DNA from: Synergistaceae bacterium
GTDB taxonomy: Bacteria; Synergistota; Synergistia; Synergistales; Aminobacteriaceae
Length of the DNA: 14,732 nucleotides
Assembly (NCBI GenBank): GCA_009778055.1
Contig: WRKN01000043.1
Span: 1-14,732 of the forward strand
Direction: 5' to 3'
Of the stretch, positions 1 through 6,549 are shown in pieces; the stretch's first letter is position 1, and each line of letters begins with the position of its first letter. Under the pieces are notes generated by a model. The model was not told where the DNA came from. It worked only from the letters and a program-made list of their open reading frames with translations, and did no database searches. Made by a program: the position numbers and the translations under genes.

Positions 1-13
1 AAGTTCGGCGATT

Positions 14-57
14 GCTCGTAGAAGCTCTGTTACAGCTTCTACGAGCTTTTTAATTTC
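14..57 (+). terminator. Rho-independent terminator of an upstream gene off the left edge
   Basis: A perfect 13-bp stem (GCTCGTAGAAGCT at 14-26 with AGCTTCTACGAGC at 34-46) closes a 7-base loop. Five Ts follow at once (47-51), then AA and TTT. This is a textbook intrinsic terminator for plus-strand transcription. The left side has no T-run in the minus direction, so it is probably one-directional. The gene it ends lies outside the window. Confidence 0.85.
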
Positions 58-61
58 CTCA

Positions 62-112
62 ATCACGAAATTCCCCCCCTTCCGGGGGCGGTAGCCCGGG
101 ATTTCGTGGATT
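62..112. repeat. Large imperfect hairpin, function unknown
   Basis: CACGAAAT (64-71) pairs with ATTTCGTG (101-108). The inner part is very C-rich on the left (a run of seven C at 73-79) and G-rich on the right (GGGGG and CCCGGG), so several internal folds are possible. Neither side has a T-run, so it is not a clear terminator. It lies between the plus-strand terminator at 14-57 and the minus-strand terminator at 168-201, where no gene is visible. It could be a dispersed intergenic repeat or a decayed bidirectional terminator; a single copy cannot decide this. Confidence 0.45.
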
Positions 113-167
113 TCCTAGCCTCTCCCGGCTCATATTTTAGCAAAAAAGCAGGAGGCTCGCACCCACT

Positions 168-201
168 CCAAGGAAAGCGCCCCTGCTCGGCAGGGGCGCT
201 T
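168..201 (-). terminator. Intrinsic terminator of the glycosyltransferase operon
   Basis: A perfect 12-bp stem (AAGCGCCCCTGC at 175-186 with GCAGGGGCGCTT at 190-201) closes a TCG loop. It starts 14 bases beyond the stop codon of the membrane-protein gene. Read on the minus strand the stem is followed by TTCCTT, a short interrupted T-run. Position and strength fit the end of the minus-strand operon. Confidence 0.75.
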
Positions 202-214
202 ATCGCGACGATTC

Positions 215-1672
215 TTAATCAATTTCCTTCTTTTTCATGCTGTGCGGCAAAATCAGGAACAGCCACAGGGATGGGATTTGATTGCGGAACGTAATATAGT
301 GGTGATTGGCATTATTCGCGGTGACAAAATACCAAAAGTAAGGAACCAAAAACAAAAACGCGAGGGAAAAATATCCAAGCGCTCCAATGGGTCTGCGTCT
401 TTTGCCGTCGATTGCGAGAGAGACTACCGCGACTAGGTAGACCACCAGAACCAACACTGTTACCACAAGCCCCAAGAATATTGACGACGGCAAAATAGGC
501 GCAACTTCTTTTATCGTCAGCGCTAATTTGTCGAGCCTCGATCCTTCCGTTTCAGCCACACTCTGAATAATAGCGTAAATGGCGGGGGCCTTTCCTTCGC
601 CGCTGCTCATCACGGAGAAAGGCAAAATGGCGTATATATTCCTTACTATGACAAGCATCCTGTCGAAGAGTCTCATGCCTTCCGCGCTGCCCGTGCGAAA
701 TAAAATAGAATTCATGGCGTCGCGCAGGACGGAGTCCTCCCCTCCAAGGATCGCGTCCGCTAAGACCCACTTAGCTCCCCATGTCAGAAGATAGCCAGCC
801 GACCAGACGATGCCAAACAGAAGCAGTCTTTTGACGTAGCGCCAGTCCCAGCGGAACGACTGTGTCTCGAGGTCGGGAAGCACGAGGGACAGTAGCGGGA
901 ACATAAATGTGACGATTGGAGCGGTCAATCCGCCGAAACCAATGAAGGTAGTCAGGGAACCGGACAGCAGAAACAGCCATACAAGGCTTTCTTCGTCCCG
1001 AATGTTCGAGCGGAGTATCACGCACATGATTGAAATGGCGATTACGAACGAGTCAACATACTCCATACAAAAGGCCAGTAAAGGAAAACCTCCCAGCGTC
1101 ATTGAAACCGCGAAACCCAGCGTCACAATCCAGTAGGTTCTCCGGGCAAGCAAAAGCATTACGGACGAGAAAAGAATCATCAAAACAAAAAAAGAAAGTT
1201 TTCTTACGTCGGCAAATGTCATAACAGACAGCATAGGACGCAAAAAAACGACATCGCCGTGCCAGTATCTGGCGTAGCTCCATGTTTTCATCGCCTTGCC
1301 CTCGACAAAATTCTTGAAATCCCGTATGGGTTGGCCAGGCTCCGTGTCGTCGGGCGCATAAGAAACATCCATACGCATTGCGGAACGGATCGGTTCGTGC
1401 GGGTTCAAAGTTCCGATTATGTTGAGCGTTATGGCGTCGGTGTAATTGTCCATAGTTGGCATTTGCCCAAAAGGCATCCAATATTCGCCCTCCTTTTCCA
1501 GCAAAAGAGCCGCGTCTTTCAAATGTTCGTTCAGCCTTAACACGGGGAAAAGAGGCGTGACGGATACCAGCGCCCAATACGCGAAAATTAGCGAACACAA
1601 AAAAAGAGCGGCGCGCAACAGCCATCCTTTCCGCAGGTCGGTATAACCGTTTTTAAATGCTTCAGTTTCCAT
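215..1672 (-). CDS. Polytopic membrane protein, possible GT-C-type glycosyltransferase
   Basis: The 485-residue protein has one N-terminal membrane segment (about 17-39) and then an extracytoplasmic region of about 115 residues. That region contains DNYTDAITLN (about 75-84) and ARYWHGDVVFLRPML (about 134-148). Some 8-9 further hydrophobic segments follow, and the protein ends in a short basic tail. One membrane helix, a large external loop with acidic residues, then many helices is the layout of GT-C enzymes that take sugars from lipid-phosphate donors. I cannot point to a named family, so the function is inferred. ATG at 1672 has GGAGG about ten bases upstream. The gene starts 16 bases after the methyltransferase stop and is the last gene of a three-gene operon headed by a lipid-sugar-type glycosyltransferase. 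A flippase or other envelope protein is an alternative. Confidence 0.8.
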   Translation of the reverse strand: METEAFKNGYTDLRKGWLLRAALFLCSLIFAYWALVSVTPLFPVLRLNEHLKDAALLLEKEGEYWMPFGQMPTMDNYTDAITLNIIGTLNPHEPIRSAMRMDVSYAPDDTEPGQPIRDFKNFVEGKAMKTWSYARYWHGDVVFLRPMLSVMTFADVRKLSFFVLMILFSSVMLLLARRTYWIVTLGFAVSMTLGGFPLLAFCMEYVDSFVIAISIMCVILRSNIRDEESLVWLFLLSGSLTTFIGFGGLTAPIVTFMFPLLSLVLPDLETQSFRWDWRYVKRLLLFGIVWSAGYLLTWGAKWVLADAILGGEDSVLRDAMNSILFRTGSAEGMRLFDRMLVIVRNIYAILPFSVMSSGEGKAPAIYAIIQSVAETEGSRLDKLALTIKEVAPILPSSIFLGLVVTVLVLVVYLVAVVSLAIDGKRRRPIGALGYFSLAFLFLVPYFWYFVTANNANHHYITFRNQIPSLWLFLILPHSMKKKEID

Positions 1673-1688
1673 ACGGCTTACGCCTCCA

Positions 1689-2255
1689 TCATCTTATTTT
1701 TTTCTGAAATACAAACAAGTTGTTTAGTCCCAATTGAAATGTAGAATATTTCAACAATGTGAAGGAATTTTTATTGAATAGTTCGGAGACGCCTTCCACC
1801 GGAAGACCATGATGCTCTTCAAGGCTCATTCCGTCTATTAGGCGCAATTTTGATAAAACAACCAAAATATTGTCCACGAAAGGCGACGGTATCGTCAAAA
1901 TAACCAGTCCATTGTAATTAAGCCAGGTATGACATGCCGCAACAAATTCCTGCAATATTTCGCCGGGTATATGTTCTAAAACAGCGAGTGCCGCTATAAC
2001 ATCAAATTTTTCTGTTCCGGGAGGAATATCCTTTGGGAAAAACCCCTTGAGCAAGGTGACGTTTTCACAAGGGGTTTTGCTGGATGAATCAGTCAATATT
2101 GGGTCAATTCCCAACCCGCCGCGCAAACGTCCGCCGGCGTATATGAAAAATTCGCCTTCAAAACACCCGATATCAAGTAACCTCGAACCGGCGGGAATAT
2201 GCTGTAGCGCCTTATACATACGCCATTTTTGTAACATGCGGTCAATAGGTTTCAT
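1689..2255 (-). CDS. Class I SAM-dependent methyltransferase
   Basis: The 188-residue protein has a short Rossmann methyltransferase fold. Motif I is LLDIGCFEGEFF (about 26-37), with GIDP (49-52) giving the acidic residue expected to bind the SAM ribose. FDVIAALAVLEHI (about 84-96) is the typical motif IV region, and GLVILTIPSP (about 116-125) the next strand. It resembles the Methyltransf_11/23-type enzymes found in glycan and lipid gene clusters; the substrate is unknown. I chose ATG at 2255 (MKPIDRM). The frame is open upstream to about 2474, but that stretch lies inside the preceding gene and is not methyltransferase-like. The start is 11 bases after the glycosyltransferase stop, with AAAAGG upstream as a weak ribosome site. 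It probably modifies a sugar or lipid made by its operon partners. Confidence 0.85.
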   Translation of the reverse strand: MKPIDRMLQKWRMYKALQHIPAGSRLLDIGCFEGEFFIYAGGRLRGGLGIDPILTDSSSKTPCENVTLLKGFFPKDIPPGTEKFDVIAALAVLEHIPGEILQEFVAACHTWLNYNGLVILTIPSPFVDNILVVLSKLRLIDGMSLEEHHGLPVEGVSELFNKNSFTLLKYSTFQLGLNNLFVFQKKIR

Positions 2256-2266
2256 TTTATAATTGC

Positions 2267-3412
2267 TTACCTTTTTTCGATTCGAAGTATGTCGAGGAAA
2301 AATCCCGCGAACATGATTTGCACACCGACGACCAGACATCCCATCGCCGGGATGGTCAAGCGCATGAACCGCGCGGGGTTCAGCTCTCCAAAAGATTCCC
2401 TTTTCCATAAAAAAACCGACAAACCGACAAGTGACATACCCAGAATAGAGAGGATCATTCCCAGTATTACGCATTTTTCTGTGTTAAAAAAATTGAAAGG
2501 TTTTGGAACGGAAGGTATAAACCTGGATTGCGCTGCATAAATTTTCGTATACGCGGAAAAAAGCGTCAGGTTAACCCCCACGATAACAGCGCCTACGCTG
2601 TACAACATCGTGCTGACGTCAAAACTTACGCCGAACGCCATAACAGGGCCAAATCCCAGCGATACGGAGAAGAATAAGCCAACCGCGATAAAAAAGATTC
2701 CCGGATAAAAAAACAGCCAATCCGGGCTGTGCATCAGCAAAAATTTCAAATGCCGCCATCCGTCGCGCCAACTGCGCAGGTGAGGAGGGCGCGAGCGGCC
2801 GTCCGGTGAAAGAGTGGTCGGCACCTCGGATATCTTGTAGCCGCGTAACGTGGCCTGAACCACCATTTCACTGGCATACTCCATTCCTGTCGTCCTCAAA
2901 TCCAGCTCACGTATTCTCTGGGCGTTGTAACCTCTGAGTCCGCAGTGAAAATCTCTCACAGGGCTTTTGAAAAACAGCCTTCCAATAAAGGAAAGGACAG
3001 GATTCCCAAGATACCTGTGAAGCGGGGGCATGGCTCCTTTTGCGATGCCCCCCTTGAAACGGTTCCCCATAACGAGATCGTCTCCGGCGCGCAAACGCTC
3101 CAGAAACAGCTCCAGAGCCGAGAAGTCATAGCTGTCGTCGGCATCTCCCATAATGACGTATTTCCCACGCGCCTCTTCGGAGCCGTGCCTGAGCGCGGCT
3201 CCGTAACCGCGCTCAGGCACGTTAACCACGCGCGCCCCTGATTTGCGGGCTATCTCCTGTGAACCATCCGAGCTTCCGTTGTCCGCAACAATCACCTCTC
3301 CGGCGACGGAGCGTTTTTTCAAAAAGGCCAGAGCTTTGTTAATACATGCTTCCAGCGTCTCGGATTCGTTGAGGCACGGCATCAGAATGGTCAGCTCTAC
3401 TGAATCTTTCAT
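2267..3412 (-). CDS. Membrane-anchored family 2 glycosyltransferase (DPM1/polyprenyl-phosphate sugar type)
   Basis: The 381-residue protein starts with a GT-A domain: ILMPCLNESETL (about 9-20), VADNGSSDGS (42-51), PERGYGAALRHG (66-77) and a DxD-like metal and nucleotide-sugar site at GDADDSYDF (89-97). HCGLRGYNAQRI (about 156-167) is typical of enzymes that move a sugar from a nucleotide to polyprenyl phosphate. The C-terminal part has about four membrane helices (roughly 232-254, 262-285, 316-335, 350-373). It probably makes a lipid-linked sugar on the cytoplasmic face, for use by a GT-C enzyme such as the last gene of this operon. ATG at 3412 has AGGAG 8 bases upstream. A TTG at 3445 in the same frame falls inside a palindromic element and has no ribosome site. 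It is the first gene of the operon and follows a strong promoter at about 3494-3502. Confidence 0.9.
   Translation of the reverse strand: MKDSVELTILMPCLNESETLEACINKALAFLKKRSVAGEVIVADNGSSDGSQEIARKSGARVVNVPERGYGAALRHGSEEARGKYVIMGDADDSYDFSALELFLERLRAGDDLVMGNRFKGGIAKGAMPPLHRYLGNPVLSFIGRLFFKSPVRDFHCGLRGYNAQRIRELDLRTTGMEYASEMVVQATLRGYKISEVPTTLSPDGRSRPPHLRSWRDGWRHLKFLLMHSPDWLFFYPGIFFIAVGLFFSVSLGFGPVMAFGVSFDVSTMLYSVGAVIVGVNLTLFSAYTKIYAAQSRFIPSVPKPFNFFNTEKCVILGMILSILGMSLVGLSVFLWKRESFGELNPARFMRLTIPAMGCLVVGVQIMFAGFFLDILRIEKR
3185..3220. repeat. Perfect 14-bp inverted repeat inside the glycosyltransferase gene
   Basis: GTGCCTGAGCGCGG (3185-3198) and CCGCGCTCAGGCAC (3207-3220) are exact reverse complements around an 8-base loop. 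The element codes for the conserved region around PERGYGAALRHG. In the mRNA it would form a very stable hairpin about 190 bases into the coding region. It may be a coincidence of GC-rich codons. Confidence 0.6.
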
Positions 3413-3443
3413 AGTCACAGCGCTCCTAAGGTTTCTAATAGCC

Positions 3444-3472
3444 AACGCCCCAAAAGTTAGAAATGGGGCGTT
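3444..3472 (-). repeat. 29-base palindromic element, copy 1 (in the glycosyltransferase leader)
   Basis: Arms AACGCCCCA (3444-3452) and TGGGGCGTT (3464-3472) form a perfect 9-bp stem with an 11-base loop. Read on the minus strand the element matches copy 2 (3598-3626, plus strand) at 27 of 29 bases, including 9 of 11 loop bases. They are therefore true copies in inverted orientation and not two unrelated hairpins. This copy lies in the 5' untranslated leader of the glycosyltransferase mRNA, about 15 bases after the predicted transcription start. Confidence 0.85.
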
Positions 3473-3493
3473 CGATTATCAATAACGAGCCGC

Positions 3494-3502
3494 ATTATAA
3501 CA
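3494..3502 (-). promoter_or_regulatory. Extended -10 promoter of the glycosyltransferase operon
   Basis: On the minus strand the sequence reads TGTTATAAT, a perfect TATAAT (3499-3494) preceded by the TGn of an extended -10 element. No good -35 hexamer is present; TTGGTT about 19 bases upstream is the best. Transcription would start near 3487, giving a leader of about 75 bases that includes palindrome copy 1. The promoter lies inside the segment bracketed by the two inverted palindromes. Confidence 0.65.
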
Positions 3503-3597
3503 CAATTCGTTAAAAACCAACCAAATTTCTCAGTTAGCGAAACAAGAGCGCTATGCCGGATTAGGAGGGCGTTTGTCGCGTTTTATACGTCACTTTG

Positions 3598-3626
3598 AAC
3601 GCCCCATTTCTAACAATTGGGGCGTT
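3598..3626 (+). repeat. 29-base palindromic element, copy 2 (downstream of the exporter gene)
   Basis: Arms AACGCCCCA (3598-3606) and TGGGGCGTT (3618-3626) flank an 11-base loop containing TTTCTAAC, which copy 1 shares in inverted orientation. It starts 36 bases after the exporter stop codon in the direction of that gene's transcription. No T-run follows on the minus strand (CAAAGTG), so it is a poor intrinsic terminator. It could still block 3' exonucleases on the exporter mRNA. Confidence 0.85.
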
Positions 3627-3662
3627 TGGTGTGATGTTTTCAGCCGAGAATTTAGCTATGCT

Positions 3663-6359
3663 TCACGCCAACTGCCTTTTCGCCAGTTTGGCGAAAAGCC
3701 CGTCCGCTTTCATGAGTTCTTCGTAGTTTCCTTCCTCGGTCACGCGACCGTCCTGTAAAACGTATATCCTGTCCGCGTCCTTGATGGTGGAAAGCCTGTG
3801 CGCCACAACGATGCGCGTGGCCTTCATTTTTTTTATGCTCTCGGTCACGACGGCCTGGGTGATATTGTCAAGGGCGCTGGTGGCCTCGTCCAGTATCACT
3901 ATTTTCGGCCTGTTCACAATGCTTCGCGCAAGCAGTATCCTCTGCCTTTGCCCGCCGGAGATGTTGCCGGCCCCTTCGCCGATCACCGTGTTCATTTCCA
4001 TCGGCATGTTCCTGATGTCTTTTTCGAGGCCGACCATTCTCGCGGCCTCCCACGCGTCGTCCTGAGTGAGCGGCGCGCTGCCCACTATGTTGCTGAAAAT
4101 ATCCCCCGGCATGATCTGCCCGTTTTGAAGGACAACCCCCATCTGCGAACGAACCGACGCGGCGTTCAGCGTCGAAAAATCGTGCCCGTCAAAGAAGATC
4201 ACCCCCTGCGTCGGCTTCTCGAAACCCAGCAGGATGCGGACAAGCGTGGATTTTCCACAGCCCGACGGCCCGACGATCGCCACGGACTCCCCGGCTTTGA
4301 AGCGGATAGATATTCCCTTCAAGACCATTGGAGAGTCCGGCGAATAGGCGAAGTGCAAATCCTTTATCTCGACTTCCCCCGACAGTTTGCCCGCGTCGAT
4401 TTTGTCGTCCGTGACCTCGGGTTCCGCCTCCAGGATTGGCATGATGTTTTCAATAAAGGGCATGACGGAGAACACGGTCGCCGCAAGGGGCACAAAAGAC
4501 ACGAGAACCGCGTTGAAACCGGCGAACGCCGAATGGAAGCCCATGAATTTCACCGGATCCATCGCGGGCCTGACGTCGTTCAATCCGGCTTCCACGACGT
4601 CAATCGTGAAATAAAACAGGATCATGGATAGAATGACGGGCATCATCACGTTGAGGAAAGACGTATAGTTCGTGTGCCAACGCGTCTTCAGGCTCCACTT
4701 CCACTGCTCGCCGAACGTCTGCGACCAGAGATGAAACGCGGACGGTTCCCCGCCCTGAAGCCTGAACTTTGTCAGCCCGTTCATTATCTGGAGAATCCGG
4801 GCCGACGCCTTGTTGGAGGCCTCCGTCATCCTGCGCTGGGCGAATAAGGTGTTCCTGTAAAAAAAGACGTTGACGAGAAGGTAAACCGCCCACACCGCTA
4901 TAGATATCATCGTGAGTTTGACGCTGTAGTAAAACATCAGAAGCAGGCTCCAGAAGGAAAAAATCATACTGAACACGGCTGACAGGGCATGGTCGCCCAG
5001 GAGTTCCGTTATCGCAGACACTCCCTGCATCCTGCCGACCAGGTTTCCCGCGTCGTAATCCCTGAAAAATCTCGTGGGAAGGCTTAAGAGGCGCGACCAC
5101 AGGGCGGACTCGAAGGCAACGCTCACGTGGCTTTTAATGCGAAGGAAGGAGATCGACCTGACAAACCCCACTATCGCCGAGGTCAGGCCGGAGATCAGCA
5201 TAACTTGCGTGACGGTGCCGAGAGCCTGGCGGTCGTTGATAGGTATGATGTCCCGGAATATGCTCTCGGTTATGAGCGGCATCAGTATGGGCAACAAGCC
5301 CGCCACGAAGCTCACGAACCAGATTATCGTCCAGTCATGTTTAGCAGTATGGCGAAGCATAAACCTGAATATGTCGCCCCGCCCCAGTTTTTTTGGGGGA
5401 AAACCCGCGTAGCACATGAACGCGTCGCCCTTTATTTTTGAGGCGGTTTCATCGTCGACCGGTATCCCGGACGGATGGCTTTCACCCACCAAGACGTACT
5501 TGCCGCTGCCGTCCGGCAGCAAGGCGACCATTTCTTCCTCTCCGTGGCGGTCAAGAAACCCAAGAAACGTGCCATAGTCGTTTTTATGCCAGTCCCTGGG
5601 GAGCGGCGATACAAGGCGAACCTGCATGTTCGCCTTTTTTATGAGCCGCCTCATTTTCGTGACCGTATCCATACTTGCCGCCACGTCCGCCGGTAAGGAT
5701 ATATTTGAGGCGTCCATACCAAGAAATTTCGCGGCGGCGCAAACCGCGAACCGGACGGGATCATCCATGCCGCCTGGGGATTCTTCCACGACGGCAAAAT
5801 CATGCTCCGTGCGCAGGAGATTTCGCATCGCGGCCTCAAGTACCCTCTCTCTGTGCCTGCCGCGCATCTCCGTTTTGACGTCCACGTTTTGCCAGGCCTT
5901 TTTGAAAGTGGATTCAATCATCATGGACAATATTTCCTGGTTGTACGAGAAAACGTCCATAACGTCTTCGTCCGGAACGAAAATCGTTTTCGACTCCCAC
6001 TTCAGCAAAGTGGATTCGTCTCCCAGGCCTATCAGATACCTAATCAACTGAAGATCCGTGAGCGCGTGAAACCACTCCGTTGCCAGCGCCGCCAGCTCAT
6101 GACCGGCCAGTTTCTCAACGTCCGCGTCGTCTATCTCGCAGTCCTCGCGCGCAAAAATTTGAAACTCGAGGGGCGACAGCACCTCCACCGGAGAGAAAAA
6201 ACATTCCCCCTCTCCGAGCTGCGCGAGGAATAATTTGTGGTAATCCTCCAATCCTTTCGGCGTGCAGGCGTAAACCTCCACACTTCCGCTCCTGACGACA
6301 AAAGCCTTGTCCTTGCCTGACGGTATCTCCAGGTATCGGCTCTGTTCGAGGTTAATCAC
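3663..6359 (-). CDS. NHLM-type peptide-exporter ABC permease/ATPase (NHLM_ABC2-like)
   Basis: This is a fused exporter half-transporter of 898 residues. An N-terminal cytoplasmic region of about 330 residues begins with a cNMP/cupin-like fold (FVVRSGSVEVY, about 20-30). There is no cysteine peptidase motif. The membrane domain follows (about 343-640) with FFRDYDAGNLVGRMQGVSAI. The ATPase has Walker A GPSGCGKST (697-705), Q-loop VVLQNGQ, signature ISGGQRQR (800-807), Walker B VILDEATSALD (821-831) and H-loop His854. All catalytic residues are present. Length and order match the NHLM bacteriocin-system ABC2 subunit, which normally pairs with a peptidase-bearing ABC1 and an HlyD-like protein to export RiPP peptides. 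Neither partner nor a precursor is in the window. I chose GTG at 6359 because GGGGGAG lies about five bases before it; the frame is open to a TTG at 6479 that has no ribosome site. Confidence 0.85.
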   Translation of the reverse strand: MINLEQSRYLEIPSGKDKAFVVRSGSVEVYACTPKGLEDYHKLFLAQLGEGECFFSPVEVLSPLEFQIFAREDCEIDDADVEKLAGHELAALATEWFHALTDLQLIRYLIGLGDESTLLKWESKTIFVPDEDVMDVFSYNQEILSMMIESTFKKAWQNVDVKTEMRGRHRERVLEAAMRNLLRTEHDFAVVEESPGGMDDPVRFAVCAAAKFLGMDASNISLPADVAASMDTVTKMRRLIKKANMQVRLVSPLPRDWHKNDYGTFLGFLDRHGEEEMVALLPDGSGKYVLVGESHPSGIPVDDETASKIKGDAFMCYAGFPPKKLGRGDIFRFMLRHTAKHDWTIIWFVSFVAGLLPILMPLITESIFRDIIPINDRQALGTVTQVMLISGLTSAIVGFVRSISFLRIKSHVSVAFESALWSRLLSLPTRFFRDYDAGNLVGRMQGVSAITELLGDHALSAVFSMIFSFWSLLLMFYYSVKLTMISIAVWAVYLLVNVFFYRNTLFAQRRMTEASNKASARILQIMNGLTKFRLQGGEPSAFHLWSQTFGEQWKWSLKTRWHTNYTSFLNVMMPVILSMILFYFTIDVVEAGLNDVRPAMDPVKFMGFHSAFAGFNAVLVSFVPLAATVFSVMPFIENIMPILEAEPEVTDDKIDAGKLSGEVEIKDLHFAYSPDSPMVLKGISIRFKAGESVAIVGPSGCGKSTLVRILLGFEKPTQGVIFFDGHDFSTLNAASVRSQMGVVLQNGQIMPGDIFSNIVGSAPLTQDDAWEAARMVGLEKDIRNMPMEMNTVIGEGAGNISGGQRQRILLARSIVNRPKIVILDEATSALDNITQAVVTESIKKMKATRIVVAHRLSTIKDADRIYVLQDGRVTEEGNYEELMKADGLFAKLAKRQLA

Positions 6360-6549
6360 GGCCTCTCCCCCGCGTTCAAGAAAAAATAACAGCGCGCTTT
6401 CGACAGAAAATGTTAACAGGCGGGAAATAAAATAAGGTATCCAAGGGTTACCTATTAGGCGGTAGCCCGCTCTAAGCAAAAAAACTGGATTAACGCGTCA
6501 AATTTAGGGTAGAATAACTTCATCACAATTTTATAGGAGGGTTTGTAAG
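6360..6549. promoter_or_regulatory. Divergent intergenic region between the exporter and the liv operon
   Basis: This 190-base AT-richer stretch must hold the promoters of both the exporter (minus) and livK (plus). For livK, TAGAAT at 6510-6515 is a possible -10, without a convincing -35. The ribosome site TAGGAGGG (6534-6541) lies 8 bases before the livK ATG. For the exporter, TTGACG on the minus strand (6501-6496) could be a -35, but I see no good -10 at the right distance. No clear operator palindrome was found. Confidence 0.45.

Noticed and set aside
2256..2474. N-terminal extension of the methyltransferase to 261 residues
   Set aside because: The extension overlaps the end of the glycosyltransferase gene and has no methyltransferase-like sequence. 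ATG 2255 directly precedes the known domain start.
3444..3626. The two 29-base elements as a minimal CRISPR array
   Set aside because: They are in inverted and not direct orientation, the spacer of 125 bases is far too long, and no cas gene is present.
3573..3758. Possible 61-codon plus-strand gene starting TTG, with GGAGG just upstream
   Set aside because: The ribosome-like site is good, but most of the frame crosses palindrome copy 2 and the 3' end of the exporter. No promoter or peptide-leader motif is visible, so it is not a convincing NHLM precursor.
3798..4631. Long open plus-strand frame of 277 codons opposite the ABC exporter
   Set aside because: It is antisense to the conserved ATPase and membrane domains, rich in Arg, His and Asp as expected from the reverse of GC-rich codons, and has no recognisable fold or ribosome site.
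6360..6479. Forty-residue N-terminal extension of the exporter from a TTG
   Set aside because: There is no ribosome site before the TTG, whereas GTG 6359 has GGGGGAG at a suitable distance.
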